This document shows, in pieces, positions 26,295-42,205 of a stretch of 64,000 nt of DNA. Origin of the DNA: Litoditis marina (lineage: Eukaryota > Nematoda > Chromadorea > Rhabditida > Rhabditidae); contig OZ038434.1 of the NCBI GenBank assembly GCA_964036275.1, positions 32,982,779 through 33,046,778 on the forward strand, read 5' to 3'. Position 1 is the first letter of the stretch, and every line of letters begins with the position of its first letter. The translations under genes and the position numbers were made by a program. Below the pieces are notes generated by a model. It was not told the origin of the DNA and searched no databases. It was given only the letters and a program-made list of their open reading frames with translations.

Positions 26295-27022
26295 GAAGAC
26301 AAACAACATACAAAAAAATTGTAATACGTATTACAAAATTAATTATGTCGCAATGGTTATGGTGTGCACAGTTAGTCAATACAGTAGAAATCTGTCTAGC
26401 GTTTCGCGCTGCGCACGATTATTTGTCTCAACCCAGCAACTGTAACTTACACAAAAACACAGAAAAACCCACGAGTTATGAAAATGTTATCTTCCATGTT
26501 GTGTACAGACGCTAACTCGGATCCGATTTGTTTGCAGTTCACATTCGCCTGTTGCCAATTTTCCGGTGTGTGAACAACCGTTAAGAAAAGGGATGCTGAG
26601 GGTCTGAGAAACAACTCTGACTAAAACTTTCAAAGCTTCAAGATGATTTCGAAATCCGATTTCAACCCTATAATCGTCTTAATGTACGTAGACGATAAGA
26701 ATGGTCGGAGAAAAAAGAAGAGTTGCTGCAGCTAGAAACTGAAGATGGTGCATGCCGGTGTGATTTGAAAGTCAATTTTAATCTCGAGAGTATGAAGCGC
26801 AAACCTCTTGTCATTTCAACACGAGCACGGCCGCCTAATAACCGTCGGAAAGTTGCGAAAAAACATTTTGAGTTCACAAATAAAGAAAAATGCGTACTCT
26901 GAAAAAAAGTCTAGAAACACTCTCAAATTGAGTAGAATAAGTATTGAATCTGGAAATTCCTACCTTAACGCAAGAGTTTTCACCAGGTAGTAGAGACCAC
27001 CCTCCCTGACATTCATATGCAG

Positions 27023-28163
27023 CTGAAAAGCACAAAAATAGATTTCTGCCAAATGTTTTATCAGGTTATCGGTTATAATGAGGTTAAGTAGCGCTGATTT
27101 TGTGCGATTGACCAGCTACTAAAGGGAGAGACCATAGATAGCCATGGGACCGCAGACAGGCTAAGAGATCTCCGTCGAAATGATCTGCACACTCTATTGT
27201 GAAAGTTGCTACAAAAATGGCTCACCAGTTGACTTGAAATTGTCTGAGATGCTAAGTTTTCAGTTTTTAATGCAGTTTGTAAGGCTGATGTTAGAACTGG
27301 GACACTATAACAACTACAAAACAGGGCACTGTTCTGCTTTCTATTGTCTTGTGTTTTGGGACTCAATTGTTGTGAGCGAATTGAGCAATAGAAAGTGAGA
27401 GCACTGCATCTATGAAAAATTTCAACTTGCCCGGTTTCTGTTGGTTTTCTTCGCTAGAGGTTGTATCGTCCTGAATAATAGCAACTTCACTACAGGTGTC
27501 ACAACAATGTGCTTTCACTGAAGACCCAAATCTCTAACTAGATTGCAGATTGTATTAACCTCATTCTTGTACAGTCTCGTTTATTAGAGATGAATGCAGC
27601 TTCAATTTTCTCATAAAAGCTATATCAATATTTTTCGAGCTACATGCCGTGTTAATGACAGCGGTGATTCGAACGAAGCAGAGCTGATCTCACTCTCCAA
27701 ATGAAAGATATCTCTTCAATTTTCCAATTGCCACGTTTACTTGAAATACATTCCCCATCATAAAGCGATTTTGAAACCAGGTTAGTTTTTGTCTGGATCA
27801 ACTGAAACAACCACTAATGTGCACGTGTTTCCAAACGATCTACTGTACTTCGTTCATTGCATTCATTTTCGCACAAAATGTGCGCTCTGAAAAGTATTAA
27901 TTCTGGATGAAGAACAACAGAGTCAAGTAAAAAAGAAAGGAGATTGACTTTCAATGTTTCAACTTTTCAACTCGACGCGTTGCGTGTTGCGCGGCGTTGA
28001 CATTTGCTTGTCACACCTAGGATAGTGTACAAGTCTGTGTATACTATCATAGTGACTTCATGTGGCAAGCAACTGTCAACGCCCATTTCATTTTCAGGCC
28101 GATAGGTCAGCCCAAACAGAACCAGTTCGTTTCCGGTTTCCATTTAACAAACAGTAAACATAC
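27023..28163. other. intergenic, border of block B
   Basis: No gene seen. The block B duplication starts near 27213 (AAAAATGGCTCACC). The 190 bp to its left belong to the CLEC-C flank and contain no signal-peptide exon that I can find. Confidence 0.5.
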
Positions 28164-31935
<3,772 letters not shown>

Positions 31936-32944
31936 CAACGATTCCTGTAACATGAAAAAGAGGAGTTTGTGAAGTTTAAATTCGAGAATGTGAGAATCCT
32001 GTGTGAAAAATCATTTAAAAAGAAAGTCAGAACTGTGGGAACAGAGCGATAAAAGGGGGTCCGAATCGTGAGAAGGGCTATCAAATGTTCCAATACAGCC
32101 AGGAACGTAACAAAACTGCCCGTCGGCTGAAAGAGTGAATACAAAATGCACAGGTAGCTTCGAATAGAGCAGGCTAACCTGTGGTTAAAGGGACCGTTTA
32201 CACGAAATATTCAAAAAGCTCAAAAAAGTTTCTCAATGTCTTCCCATAGACCATGAAGGAAATTTCTGTTTGTAAAATTGGTAAATTTTCATAACATCAA
32301 GCAATAAAAAAGAGGACATGAACATTTTCACTGTGACGCAACTTGACTTGGTTCATTTACGTCCAGATTTATTCTCATTTTTCAGTCTCTAATTATGTTG
32401 TCGTACATGAGAGAAAGTTTTAAAAAATTTTTGTACTTCTATAGGCTATTTTGAGCATACCCTGTACGCAACCCCCCTATCGGTGTAATTACGTAAGTCG
32501 CTTTTTTTGAGAAAACGAAGCAAGATAGAGATATAAAAGTATATATTTTGATAATGGTTTCTCGTTCGCCAAAAGGTCAGATTGTTAACTCATAAGTCAA
32601 AATTAGAGAAGGACGAATTCTTTGAGTGATTGCCCAGCTCCGTTTTCTCAATTTGTATTGAAATACAATACAGGGCTGTAAAGATAAACGTTTTGCTCTT
32701 GAGCCTAAACTGAATGAATATTGAAAAGGAGTTCCAGGATTCGAGAGGCAAATGAAAAACCTAACCATGACAATTTGACCATCTTTCTAAAAACAGGCTT
32801 GTTCTGTTGGTACTGTTTCACAAAGAGGTGAGGTTCTCTGAGGTCCAAACGAGTAGGCGCAGTGGGTGAACATGGATTAGAACATGACAAGTTCCGTGCG
32901 AAATTCTGGATACACAAGGGCGAACGTTCGTAGAAATTTATTTG

Positions 32945-33035
32945 TTCAATAAGTTTAATTAGCATTCATTGCTCTTCCTATTGCAATTAGCATGTGTTAA
33001 ATAGGGGTCAATTTAACAGTTAGCTGCTAATACAA
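32945..33035. repeat. stray tRNA-array spacer fragment, block B
   Basis: Counterpart of 12905-12995. Confidence 0.7.
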
Positions 33036-33051
33036 AGACAATATTTCAGGA

Positions 33052-33228
33052 GTAGCGAGCTAGAATACCGGTACTTGTGCGCTAGAACACCGCAATGACC
33101 GATTTGACACATAGGTTGTCGCGCTATTCTTGTGCGCAAGTACCGGTATTGTTCGGCGCAACTAGCGCTTTCATCGGGCGGTAGTACCGCTTTTCGGAAT
33201 ACAGCCATGCGAAAATTTGCTCGCTACC
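33052..33228. repeat. foldback element, block B
   Basis: Counterpart of 13012-13188 with one or two substitutions. Confidence 0.65.
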
Positions 33229-34726
33229 GAAATTTTATTCATTTATCAAAAAATATTGAAATACAATCAAATTTATTCGCACGTTTCCATATAATACAAA
33301 CATGTATACAAAAAGAACCATAAACTTGAAAAACAAGTTAAAAACATAGCACAACTATAACTAAAAAGACTCGTAGACTCATAACGTAAAAAGAAAGTGA
33401 ATCACTATTCACATGATAGAAGGAACGAAAAATCGACATTTACATTACCTGCTCTACAGAAAAGAACTAATATATGAATGGATGATACAATAATCAAGAA
33501 AACATCCTCGATGGGATTATGTCTATGTTCTAATACTAAAAGTTAAACAGTTAGATTAAAGCGAACAATAGTATTTAGTTCACTGTTTTTGAATGAGTAT
33601 TCTTCCTCTATAAAAACAAATATCTAGAGAGTGGGTCCAACAATTATACAAGTCCGCTACTTAACGAAACCTCTAATGATGCGAAAAAGTAAAACTACCT
33701 TTTAAACGTTTTCAGTTGTAATTTATAAAAAGAGAAATAACTGTACCAAGTTATGTTTCATGTCGGCTATCTGCTTGACGAGTAATTTGAGATTGAAGAG
33801 ATGCAGACGACGTCTTGTGTCTGCGTATGTTTTCCCAAGGCTTGTTCACTCACATCATGAGATGAGACACGGTTAACTGAAAATATGATTATTGCTTGCA
33901 TTACACGCCTCTACTCATAAACATTAGCGCTACGAAAGTTCACGTAATCGAATAAATTGCAAGCTATGTAATTGTAATATGAAAAACTCAAACCTATGGC
34001 GTGTTACGAGATCAAACTACAACCAATTGTAGTCTAAATATTTTATTCACCTCTTTTTCTAATGACTCCACGGCAGTATAGAACGTGCAGCCACCCTTTT
34101 CAATTATAAAACTGATATGGGGACGAACATGGGGACGAACATTTTGCTCTGTTTTGGAAATACTTCAAACTACTGAAGATCAAACTACAACGTAGTGGGG
34201 GGGGGGGTGGAAAAGTACAAATGTAAAGAAACTCCGTTTTACACATACATGATCCATTACAGTGATAATTCACAAACCAAATCTAAAACATCAACTAAAC
34301 AACATTTCGTCGAGAAACTCGAATAACTCTGATTCTATTTGAGCTTGGAGTGTTCATAAGAATTATATAGTTTTTATAAGTTTACTTAGCACTCATTGTT
34401 CTTTCTATTACCATTGGAATGTGTTTGATAGGGTCAAATCAACAGTTAGCTGCTAATATAATTACTCTGTAGGTGCATAAGGTGTAGCGAGAGCGAAAAA
34501 AGCAACTGAGATCATGTTGAGGTGTCAAAAAATTTGTATTCTTTTTATAAGTTTGATTAGCATTCATTCTATTGCAATCGGAATGTGTTTAATAGGGTCA
34601 AATCAACAGTTAGCTGCTAATATAATTACTCTGTGGGTGCCTAAGGTGTAGCGAGAGCGAAAAAAGCAACTGAGATCATGTTTAGGTGTCAAAACTGAAT
34701 TATTTTTTATCAAAAAGTCAAAACAT

Positions 34727-34797
34727 TGCATGGGCCGGGAATCGAACCCGGGCCGCCCGCGTGGCAGGCGAGCATTCTACCACTGAACCACCGATGC
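34727..34797 (-). tRNA. tRNA-Gly(GCC) with acceptor mismatch
   Basis: Same G68 to C change and truncated 5' flank as 14354-14424; block B counterpart of that copy. Confidence 0.85.
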
Positions 34798-34876
34798 TAC
34801 GAATATGGCAAAAAAGCAACTGATATCATGTTTAGGTGTCAAAACTGAACTATTTATTATCAAAAAGTCAAAACAT

Positions 34877-34947
34877 TGCATCGGCCGGGAATCGAACCCG
34901 GGCCGCCCGCGTGGCAGGCGAGCATTCTACCACTGAACCACCGATGC
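34877..34947 (-). tRNA. tRNA-Gly(GCC), array 3
   Basis: Intact. It occupies the place of the degenerate copy 14503-14573, only 150 bp from its neighbour. Confidence 0.95.
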
Positions 34948-35491
34948 TACGAATATGGCTCACTCTCCCGCCGATATCCCATCCCCGCCGCAATGCTCAC
35001 TCGGTCACTTCTCTCCGAGAGATTGATCAGAAACTGGCTTGGTGTGAATGAAAACATCAACTAAACAACATTTCGTCGAGAAACTCGAGTAACTCTGATT
35101 CTATTTGAGCTTGGAGTGTTCATAAGAATTATATTGTTTTTATAAGTTTACTTAGCACTCATTGTTCTTTCTATTACAATTGGAATGTGTTTAACGGGTC
35201 AAATCAACAGTTAGCTGCTACTATAATTACTCTGTCGGTGCATAACATGTAGCGAGAGCGAAAAAAGCAACTGAGATCATGTTTAGGTGTCAAAAAATTT
35301 GTATTGTTTTTAAAAGTTTAATTAGCATCCATTCTATTGCAATTGGAATGTGTTTAATAGGGTCAAATCAACATTTAGCTGCTAAAATAATTACTCTGTA
35401 GGTGCCTAAGGTGTAGCGAGAGCGAAAAAAGCAACTGATATCATGTTTAGGTGTCAAAACTGAATTATTTAGTATCAAAAAGTCAAAACAT

Positions 35492-35562
35492 TGCATCGGC
35501 CGGGAATCAAACCCGGGCCGCCCGCGTGGCAGGCGAGCATTCTACCACTGAACCACCGATGC
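35492..35562 (-). tRNA. tRNA-Gly(GCC) variant, T-loop C56 to U
   Basis: Same T-loop change as at 16727 and 18950. This unit marks the switch between spacer subfamilies: array 2 type on its 3' side and array 1 type on its 5' side. Confidence 0.9.
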
Positions 35563-36123
35563 TACGAATATGGCTCACTCTTCCGCCGATATCCCATCCC
35601 CGCCGCAATGTTCACTCGGTCACTTCTCTTCGAGAGATTGATCAGAAACTGGCTTAGTGTGAATGAAAACATCAACTAAACAACATTTCGTCGAGAAACT
35701 CGAGCAACTCTGATTCTATTTGAGCTTGGAATGTTCACAACAATTGTATTGTTTTTATAAGTTTAGGTTTAATTAACACTCATTGCTATTTCTACTGCAA
35801 TTATTATGTGTTTAGTAGATGTAAATCAACAGTTGGCTCCTAATATAACTACTCTGTAGGTGCCTAAGCTGTAGCGAGAACAGAAAAAAGCAACTGAGAT
35901 CATGTTTAGGTGTCAAAAAAAAATTGTGTTGTTTTTGAAAGTTTAATTAGCACTCATTGCTCTTTCTGTTGCAATTATTATGTGTTCAATAAAGGCAAAT
36001 CAACAGTTAACTGCTAATAGTATTACTCTGTAGGTGCCTAAAGTGTAGCGAGAGCAAAAAAAGGGAAGGTAGATCATGTTTAGGTGTCAAACTGAATTAT
36101 TTAGTATCAAAAAGTCAAAACAT

Positions 36124-36194
36124 TGCATCGGCCGGGAATCGAACCCGGGTGGCCCGCGTGGCAGGCGAGCACTCTACCACTGAACCACCGATGC
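36124..36194 (-). tRNA. tRNA-Gly(GCC) variant, D stem and variable loop
   Basis: Position 24 is G (U11-G24 wobble) and two variable-loop bases are changed (CGGC to CCAC). Anticodon and both promoter boxes are essentially kept. Related variants are at 51563 and 55473. Confidence 0.9.
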
Positions 36195-36755
36195 TACGAA
36201 TATGGCTCACTCTTCCGCCGATGTCCCATCCCCGCCGCAATGTTCACTCGGTCACTTCTCTTCGAGAGATTGATCAGAAACTGGCTTAGTGTGAATGAAA
36301 ACATCGACTGAACAACATTTCGTCGAGAAACTCGAGCAACTCTGATTCTATTTGAGCTTGGAATGTTCACAACAATTGTATTGTTTTTATAAGTTTAGTT
36401 TTAGTTAACACTCATTGCTCTTTCTACTGCAATTCTTATGTGTTTAGTAGATGTAAATCAACAGTTGGCTCTTAATATAACTACTCTGTAGGTGCCTAAG
36501 CTGTAGCGAGAACAGAAAAAAGCAACTGAGAACATGTTTAGGTGGAAAAAGGAATTGTGTTGTTTTTAAAAGTTTAATTAGCACTCATTGCTATTTCTAT
36601 TGCAATTAGTATGTGTTCAATAGGGGCAAATCAACAGTTAGCTGCTAATATTATTACTCTGTAGGTGCCTAAGGTGTAGCGAGAGCAAAAAAAGGGAAGG
36701 TAGATCATGTTTAGGTGTCAAAACTGAATTATTTAGTATCAAAAAGTCAAAACAT

Positions 36756-36826
36756 TGCATCGGCCGGGAATCGAACCCGGGCCGCCCGCGTGGCAGGCGA
36801 GCATTCTACCACTGAACCACCGATGC
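36756..36826 (-). tRNA. tRNA-Gly(GCC), array 3
   Basis: Intact tRNA. The flanks share GATGTCCCATCC and ATCGACTGAAC variants with the neighbouring unit at 36124. Confidence 0.96.
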
Positions 36827-37387
36827 TACGAATATGGCTCACTCTTCCGCCGATGTCCCATCCCCGCCGCAATGTTCACTCGGTCACTTCTCTTCGAGAG
36901 ATTGATCAGAAACTGGCTTAGTGTGAATGAAAACATCGACTGAACAACATTTCGTCGAGAAACTCGAGCAACTCTGATTCTATTTGAGCTTGGAATGTTC
37001 ACAACAATTGTATTGTTTTTATAAGTTTAGTTTTAGTTAACACTCATTGCTCTTTCTACTGCAATTCTTATGTGTTTAGTAGATGTAAATCAACAGTTGG
37101 CTCTTAATATAACTACTCTGTAGGTGCCTAAGCTGTAGCGAGAACAGAAAAAAGCAACTGAGAACATGTTTAGGTGGAAAAAGGAATTGTGTTGTTTTTA
37201 AAAGTTTAATTAGCACTCATTGCTATTTCTATTGCAATTAGTATGTGTTCAATAGGGGCAAATCAACAGTTAGCTGCTAATATTATTACTCTGTAGGTGC
37301 CTAAGGTGTAGCGAGAGCAAAAAAAGGGAAGGTAGATCATGTTTAGGTGTCAAAACTGAATTATTTAGTATCAAAAAGTCAAAACAT

Positions 37388-37458
37388 TGCATCGGCCGGG
37401 AATCGAACCCGGGCCGCCCGCGTGGCAGGCGAGCATTCTACCACTGAACCACCGATGC
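37388..37458 (-). tRNA. tRNA-Gly(GCC), array 3
   Basis: Intact tRNA. Its 5' flank has a small deletion (ATATCCGATCCCGCC) found elsewhere only at 63051, linking these two units 25 kb apart. Confidence 0.96.
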
Positions 37459-38020
37459 TACGAATATGGCTCACTCTTCCGCCGATATCCGATCCCGCCG
37501 CAATGTTCACTCGGTCACTTCTCTTCGAGAGATTGATCAGAAACTGGCTTAGTGTGAATGAAAACATCAACTAAACAACATTTCGTCGAGAAACTCGAGC
37601 AACTCTGATTCTATTTGAGCTTGGAATGTTCACAACAATTGTATTGTTTTTATAAGTTTAGTTTTAATTAACACTCATTGCTCTTTCTACTGCAATTCTT
37701 ATGTGTTTGGTAGATGTAAATCAACAGTTGGCTCCTAATATAACTACTCTGTAGGTGCCTAAGCTGTAGCGAGAACAGAAAAAAAGCAACTGAGATCATG
37801 TTTAGGTGTCAAAAAAGAATTGTGTTGTTTTTAAAAGTTTAATTAGCGCTCATTGCTATTTCTGTTGCAATTATTATGTGTTCAATAGGGGCAAATCAAC
37901 AGTTAGCTGCTAATATTATTACTCTGTAGGTGCCTAAGGTGTAGCGAGAGCAAAAAAAGGGAAGGTAGATCATGTTTAGGTGTCAAAACTGAATTATTTA
38001 GTATCAAAAAGTCAAAACAT

Positions 38021-38091
38021 TGCATCGGCCGGGAATCGAACCCGGGCCGCCCGCGTGGCAGGCGAGCATTCTACCACTGAACCACCGATGC
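38021..38091 (-). tRNA. tRNA-Gly(GCC), array 3
   Basis: Intact. Matches the unit type at the window start (GGCTCATTCTTCC in the 5' flank). Confidence 0.96.
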
Positions 38092-38654
38092 TACGAATAT
38101 GGCTCATTCTTCCGCCGATATCCCATCCCCGCCGCAATGTTCACTCGGTCACTTCTCTCCGAGAGATTGATCAGAAACTGGCTTAGTGTGAATGAAAACA
38201 TCAACTAAACAACATTTCGTCGAGAAACTCGAGCAACTCTGATTCTATTTGAGCTTGGAATGTTCACAACAATTGTATTGTTTTTATAAGTTTAGTTTTA
38301 ATTAACACTCATTGCTCTTTCTACTGCAATTCTTATGTGTTTGGTAGATGTAAATCAACAGTTGGCTCCTAATATAACTACTCTGTAGGTGCCTAAGCTG
38401 TAGCGAGAACAGAAAAAAAGCAACTGAGATCATGTTTAGGTGTCAAAAAAGAATTGTGTTGTTTTTAAAAGTTTAATTAGCGCTCATTGCTATTTCTGTT
38501 GCAATTATTATGTGTTCAATAGGGGCAAATCAACAGTTAGCTGCTAATATTATTACTCTGTAGGTGCCTAAGGTGTAGCGAGAGCAAAAAAAGGGAAGGT
38601 AGATCATGTTTAGGTGTCAAAACTGAATTATTTAGTATCAAAAAGTCAAAACAT

Positions 38655-38725
38655 TGCATCGGCCGGGAATCGAACCCGGGCCGCCCGCGTGGCAGGCGAG
38701 CATTCTACCACTGAACCACCGATGC
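38655..38725 (-). tRNA. tRNA-Gly(GCC), array 3
   Basis: Intact; counterpart of 516-586 in the duplicated 3-kb segment. Confidence 0.96.
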
Positions 38726-39287
38726 TACGAATATGGCTCATTCTTCCGCCGATATCCCATCCCCGCCGCAATGTTCACTCGGTCACTTCTCTCCGAGAGA
38801 TTGATCAGAAACTGGCTTAGTGTGAATGAAAACATCAACTAAACAACATTTCGTCGAGAAACTCGAGCAACTCTGATTCTATTTGAGCTTGGAATGTTCA
38901 CAACAATTGTATTGTTTTTATAAGTTTAGTTTTAATTAACACTCATTGCTCTTTCTACTGCAATTCTTATGTGTTTGGTAGATGTAAATCAACAGTTGGC
39001 TCCTAATATAACTACTCTGTAGGTGCCTAAGCTGTAGCGAGAACAGAAAAAAGCAACTGAGATCATGTTTAGGTGTCAAAAAAGAATTGTGTTGTTTTTA
39101 AAAGTTTAATTAGCGCTCATTGCTATTTCTGTTGCAATTATTATGTGTTCAATAGGGGCAAATCAACAGTTAGCTGCTAATATTATTACTCTGTAGGTGC
39201 CTAAGGTGTAGCGAGAGCAAAAAAAGGGAAGGTAGATCATGTTTAGGTGTCAAAACTGAATTATTTAGTATCAAAAAGTCAAAACAT

Positions 39288-39358
39288 TGCATCGGCCGGG
39301 AATCGAACCCGGGCCGCCCGCGTGGCAGGCGAGCATTCTACCACTGAACCACCGATGC
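39288..39358 (-). tRNA. tRNA-Gly(GCC), array 3
   Basis: Intact; counterpart of 1149-1219. Confidence 0.96.
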
Positions 39359-39919
39359 TACGAATATGGCTCATTCTTCCGCCGATATCCCATCCCCGCC
39401 GCAATGTTCACTCGGTCACTTCTCTCCGAGAGATTGATCAGAAACTGGCTTAGTGTGAATGAAAACATCAACTAAACAACATTTCGTCGAGAAACTCGAG
39501 CAACTCTGATTCTATTTGAGCTTGGAATGTTCACAAATTGTATTGTTTTTATAAGTTTAGGTTTAATTAACACTCATTGCTATTTCTACTGCAATTATTA
39601 TGTGTTTAGTAGATGTAAATCAACAGTTGGCTCCTAATATAACTACTCTGTAGGTGCCTAAGCTGTAGCGAGAACAGAAAAAAGCAACTGAGATCATGTT
39701 TAGGTGTCAAAAAAAAAATTGTGTTGTTTTTGAAAGTTTAATTAGCACTCATTGCTCTTTCTGTTGCAATTATTATGTGTTCAATAGGGGCAAATCAACA
39801 GTTAGCTGCTAATATTATTACTCTGTAGGTGCCTAAGGTGTAGCGAGAGCAAAAAAAGGGAAGGTAGATCATGTTTAGGTGTCAAAACTGAATTATTTAG
39901 TATCAAAAAGTCAAAACAT

Positions 39920-39990
39920 TGCATCGGACGGGAATCGAACCCGGGCCGCCCGCGTGGCAGGCGAGCATTCTACCACTGAACCACCGATGC
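39920..39990 (-). tRNA. tRNA-Gly(GCC) variant, T-stem G65 to U
   Basis: Counterpart of the variant at 1781-1851. Confidence 0.92.
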
Positions 39991-40552
39991 TACGAATATG
40001 GCTCACTCTTCCGCCGATATCCCATCCCCGCCGCAATGTTCACTCGGTCACTTCTCTTCGAGAGATTGATCAGAAACTGGCTTAGTGTGAATGAAAACAT
40101 CAACTAAACAACATTTCGTCGAGAAACTCGAGCAACTCTGATTCTATTTGAGCTTGGAATGTTCACAACAATTGTATTGTTTTTATAAGTTTAGTTTTAA
40201 TTAACACTTATTGCTCTTTCTACTGCAATTCTTATGTGTTTAGTAGATGTAAATCAACAGTTGGCTCCTAATATAACTACTCTGTAGGTGCCTAAGCTGT
40301 AGCGAGAACAGAAAAAAGCAACTGAGATCATGTTTAGGTGTCAAAAAAGAATTGTGTTGTTTTTAAAAGTTTAATTAGCACTCATTGCTATTTCTGTTGC
40401 AATTATTATGTGTTCAATAGGGGCAAATCAACAGTTAGCTGCTAGTATTATTACTCTGTAGGTGCCTAAGGTGTAGCGAGAGCAAAAAAAGGGAAGGTAG
40501 ATCATGTTTGGATGTCAAAACTAAATTATTTAGTATCAAAAAGTCAAAACAT

Positions 40553-40623
40553 TGCATCGGCCGGGAATCGAACCCGGGCCGCCCGCGTGGCAGGCGAGCA
40601 TTCTACCACTGAACCACCGATGC
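40553..40623 (-). tRNA. tRNA-Gly(GCC), array 3
   Basis: Intact; counterpart of 2414-2484. Confidence 0.96.
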
Positions 40624-41185
40624 TACGAATATGGCTCACTCTTCCGCCGATATCCCATCCCCGCCGCAATGTTCACTCGGTCACTTCTCTTCGAGAGATT
40701 GATCAGAAACTGGCTTAGTGTGAATGAAAACATCAACTAAACAACATTTCGTCGAAAAACTCGAGCAAATATGATTCTATTTGAGCTTGGAATGTTCACA
40801 ACAATTGTATTGTTTATATAAGTTTAGGTTTAATTAACACTCATTGCTCTTTCTACTGCAATTCTTATGTGTTTAGTAGATGTAAATCAACAGTTGGCTC
40901 CTAATATAACTACTCTGTAGGTGCCTAAGCTGTAGCGAGAACAGAAAAAAGCAACTGAGATCATGTTTAGGTGTCAAAAAAGAATTGTGTTGTTTTTAAA
41001 AGTTTAATTAGCACTCATTGCTATTTCTGTTGCAATTATTATGTGTTCAATAGGGGCAAATCAACAGTTAGCTGCTAATATTATTACTCTGTAGGTGCCT
41101 AAGGTGTAGCGAGAGCAAAAAAAGGGAAGGTAGATCATGTTTAGGTGTCAAAACTGAATTATTTAGTATCAAAAAGTCAAAACAT

Positions 41186-41256
41186 TGCATCGGCCGGGAA
41201 TCGAACCCGGGCCGCCCGCGTGGCAGGCGAGCATTCTACCACTGAACCACCGATGC
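41186..41256 (-). tRNA. tRNA-Gly(GCC), array 3
   Basis: Intact; the full-length counterpart of the truncated copy at 3047, showing what was lost at the block A breakpoint. Confidence 0.96.
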
Positions 41257-41818
41257 TACGAATATGGCTCACTCTTCCGCCGATATCCCATCCCCGTCGC
41301 AATGTTCACTCGGTCACTTCTCTTCGAGAGATTGATCAGAAACTGGCTTAGTGTGAATGAAAACATCAACTAAACAACCTTTCGTCGAAAAACTCGAGCA
41401 AATATGATTCTATTTGAGCTTGGAATGTTCACAACAATTGTATTGTTTTTATAAGTTTAGGTTTAATTAACACTCATTGCTCTTTCTACTGAAATTCTTA
41501 TGTGTTTAGTAGATGTAAATCAACAGTTGGCTCCTAATATAACTACTCTGTAGGTGCCTAAGCTGTAGCGAGAACAGAAAAAAGCAACTGAGATCATGTT
41601 TAGGTGTCAAAAAAGAATTGTGTTGTTTTTAAAAGTTTAATTAGCACTCATTGCTATTTCTGTTGCAATTATTATGTGTTCAATAGGGGCAAATCAACAG
41701 TTAGCTGCTAATATTATTACTCTGTAGGTGCCTAAGGTGTAGCGAGAGCAAAAAAAGGGAAGGTAGATCATGTTTAGGTGTCAAAACTGAATTATTTAGT
41801 ATCAAAAAGTCAAAACAT

Positions 41819-41889
41819 TGCATCGGCCGGGAATCGAACCCGGGCCGCCCGCGTGGCAGGCGAGCATTCTACCACTGAACCACCGATGC
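41819..41889 (-). tRNA. tRNA-Gly(GCC), array 3
   Basis: Intact. The retrotransposon begins 317 bp upstream of its 5' end, well outside the internal promoter. Confidence 0.96.
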
Positions 41890-42205
41890 TACAAATATGG
41901 CTCACTCTTCCGCCGATATCCCATCCTTGCCGCAATGTTCACTCGGTCACTTCTCTTCGAGAGATTGATCAGAAACTGGCTTAGTGTGAATGAAAACATC
42001 AACTAAACAACATTTCGTCAAAAAACTCGAGCAACTCTGATTCTATTTGAGCTTGGAATGTTCACAACTGTATTGTTTTTATAAGTTCAGGTTTAATTAA
42101 CACTCATTGCTCTTTCTACTGCAATTCTTATGTGTTTAGTATATGTAAATCAACAGTTGGCTCCTAATATAACTACTCTGTAGGTGCCTAAGCTGTAGCG
42201 AGAAC

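Larger units (their letters stand above)
21891..27022 (-). pseudogene. two-domain C-type lectin gene (CLEC-C), 5' damaged
   Basis: Paralogue of CLEC-A on the minus strand. First lectin domain: 26964-27022 (C-x2-GGW), 26473-26578 (NCKQIGSELASVH), 25778-25968 (LWIGL, SWFWSDG) and 24928-25026 (RYYWNDELC). Second domain: 24623-24682 (DWLPLNGTTTCIE), 22422-22461, 22234-22295 (AKCVGLPKKS), 22031-22117 (RGGWSW) and 21891-22013 (stop TGA). Phases join cleanly from 25968 to the end. Defects: no signal-peptide exon lies between 27023 and the duplication border at 27212, and the acceptor before the 26578 exon reads CTTAACG instead of CAG. The nearest upstream AG would add 17 nt and shift frame. A Helitron-like element fills the intron between 24623 and 22461. 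It is either a pseudogene or a gene expressed from an unseen start. Confidence 0.65.
31936..34284. other. intergenic part of block B
   Basis: No gene seen. It lacks the 4.5-kb segment of block A, joining GGGACCGTT directly to TACACGAAAT at 32198/32199. It contains a spacer scrap (32945-33035), a foldback (33052-33228) and the 326-bp B-specific stretch 33773-34098. Confidence 0.6.
34285..42205 (-). repeat. tRNA-Gly tandem array 3
   Basis: Thirteen full-length tRNA-Gly genes. The first units have the array 2 spacer type. From the unit ending at 35492 the spacers switch to the array 1/5 type. Interval lengths are 150, 615, then 632-634 bp throughout. 38140-41202 duplicates 1-3063. The array is cut at 42205 by the retrotransposon and resumes at 50683. 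Confidence 0.95.
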
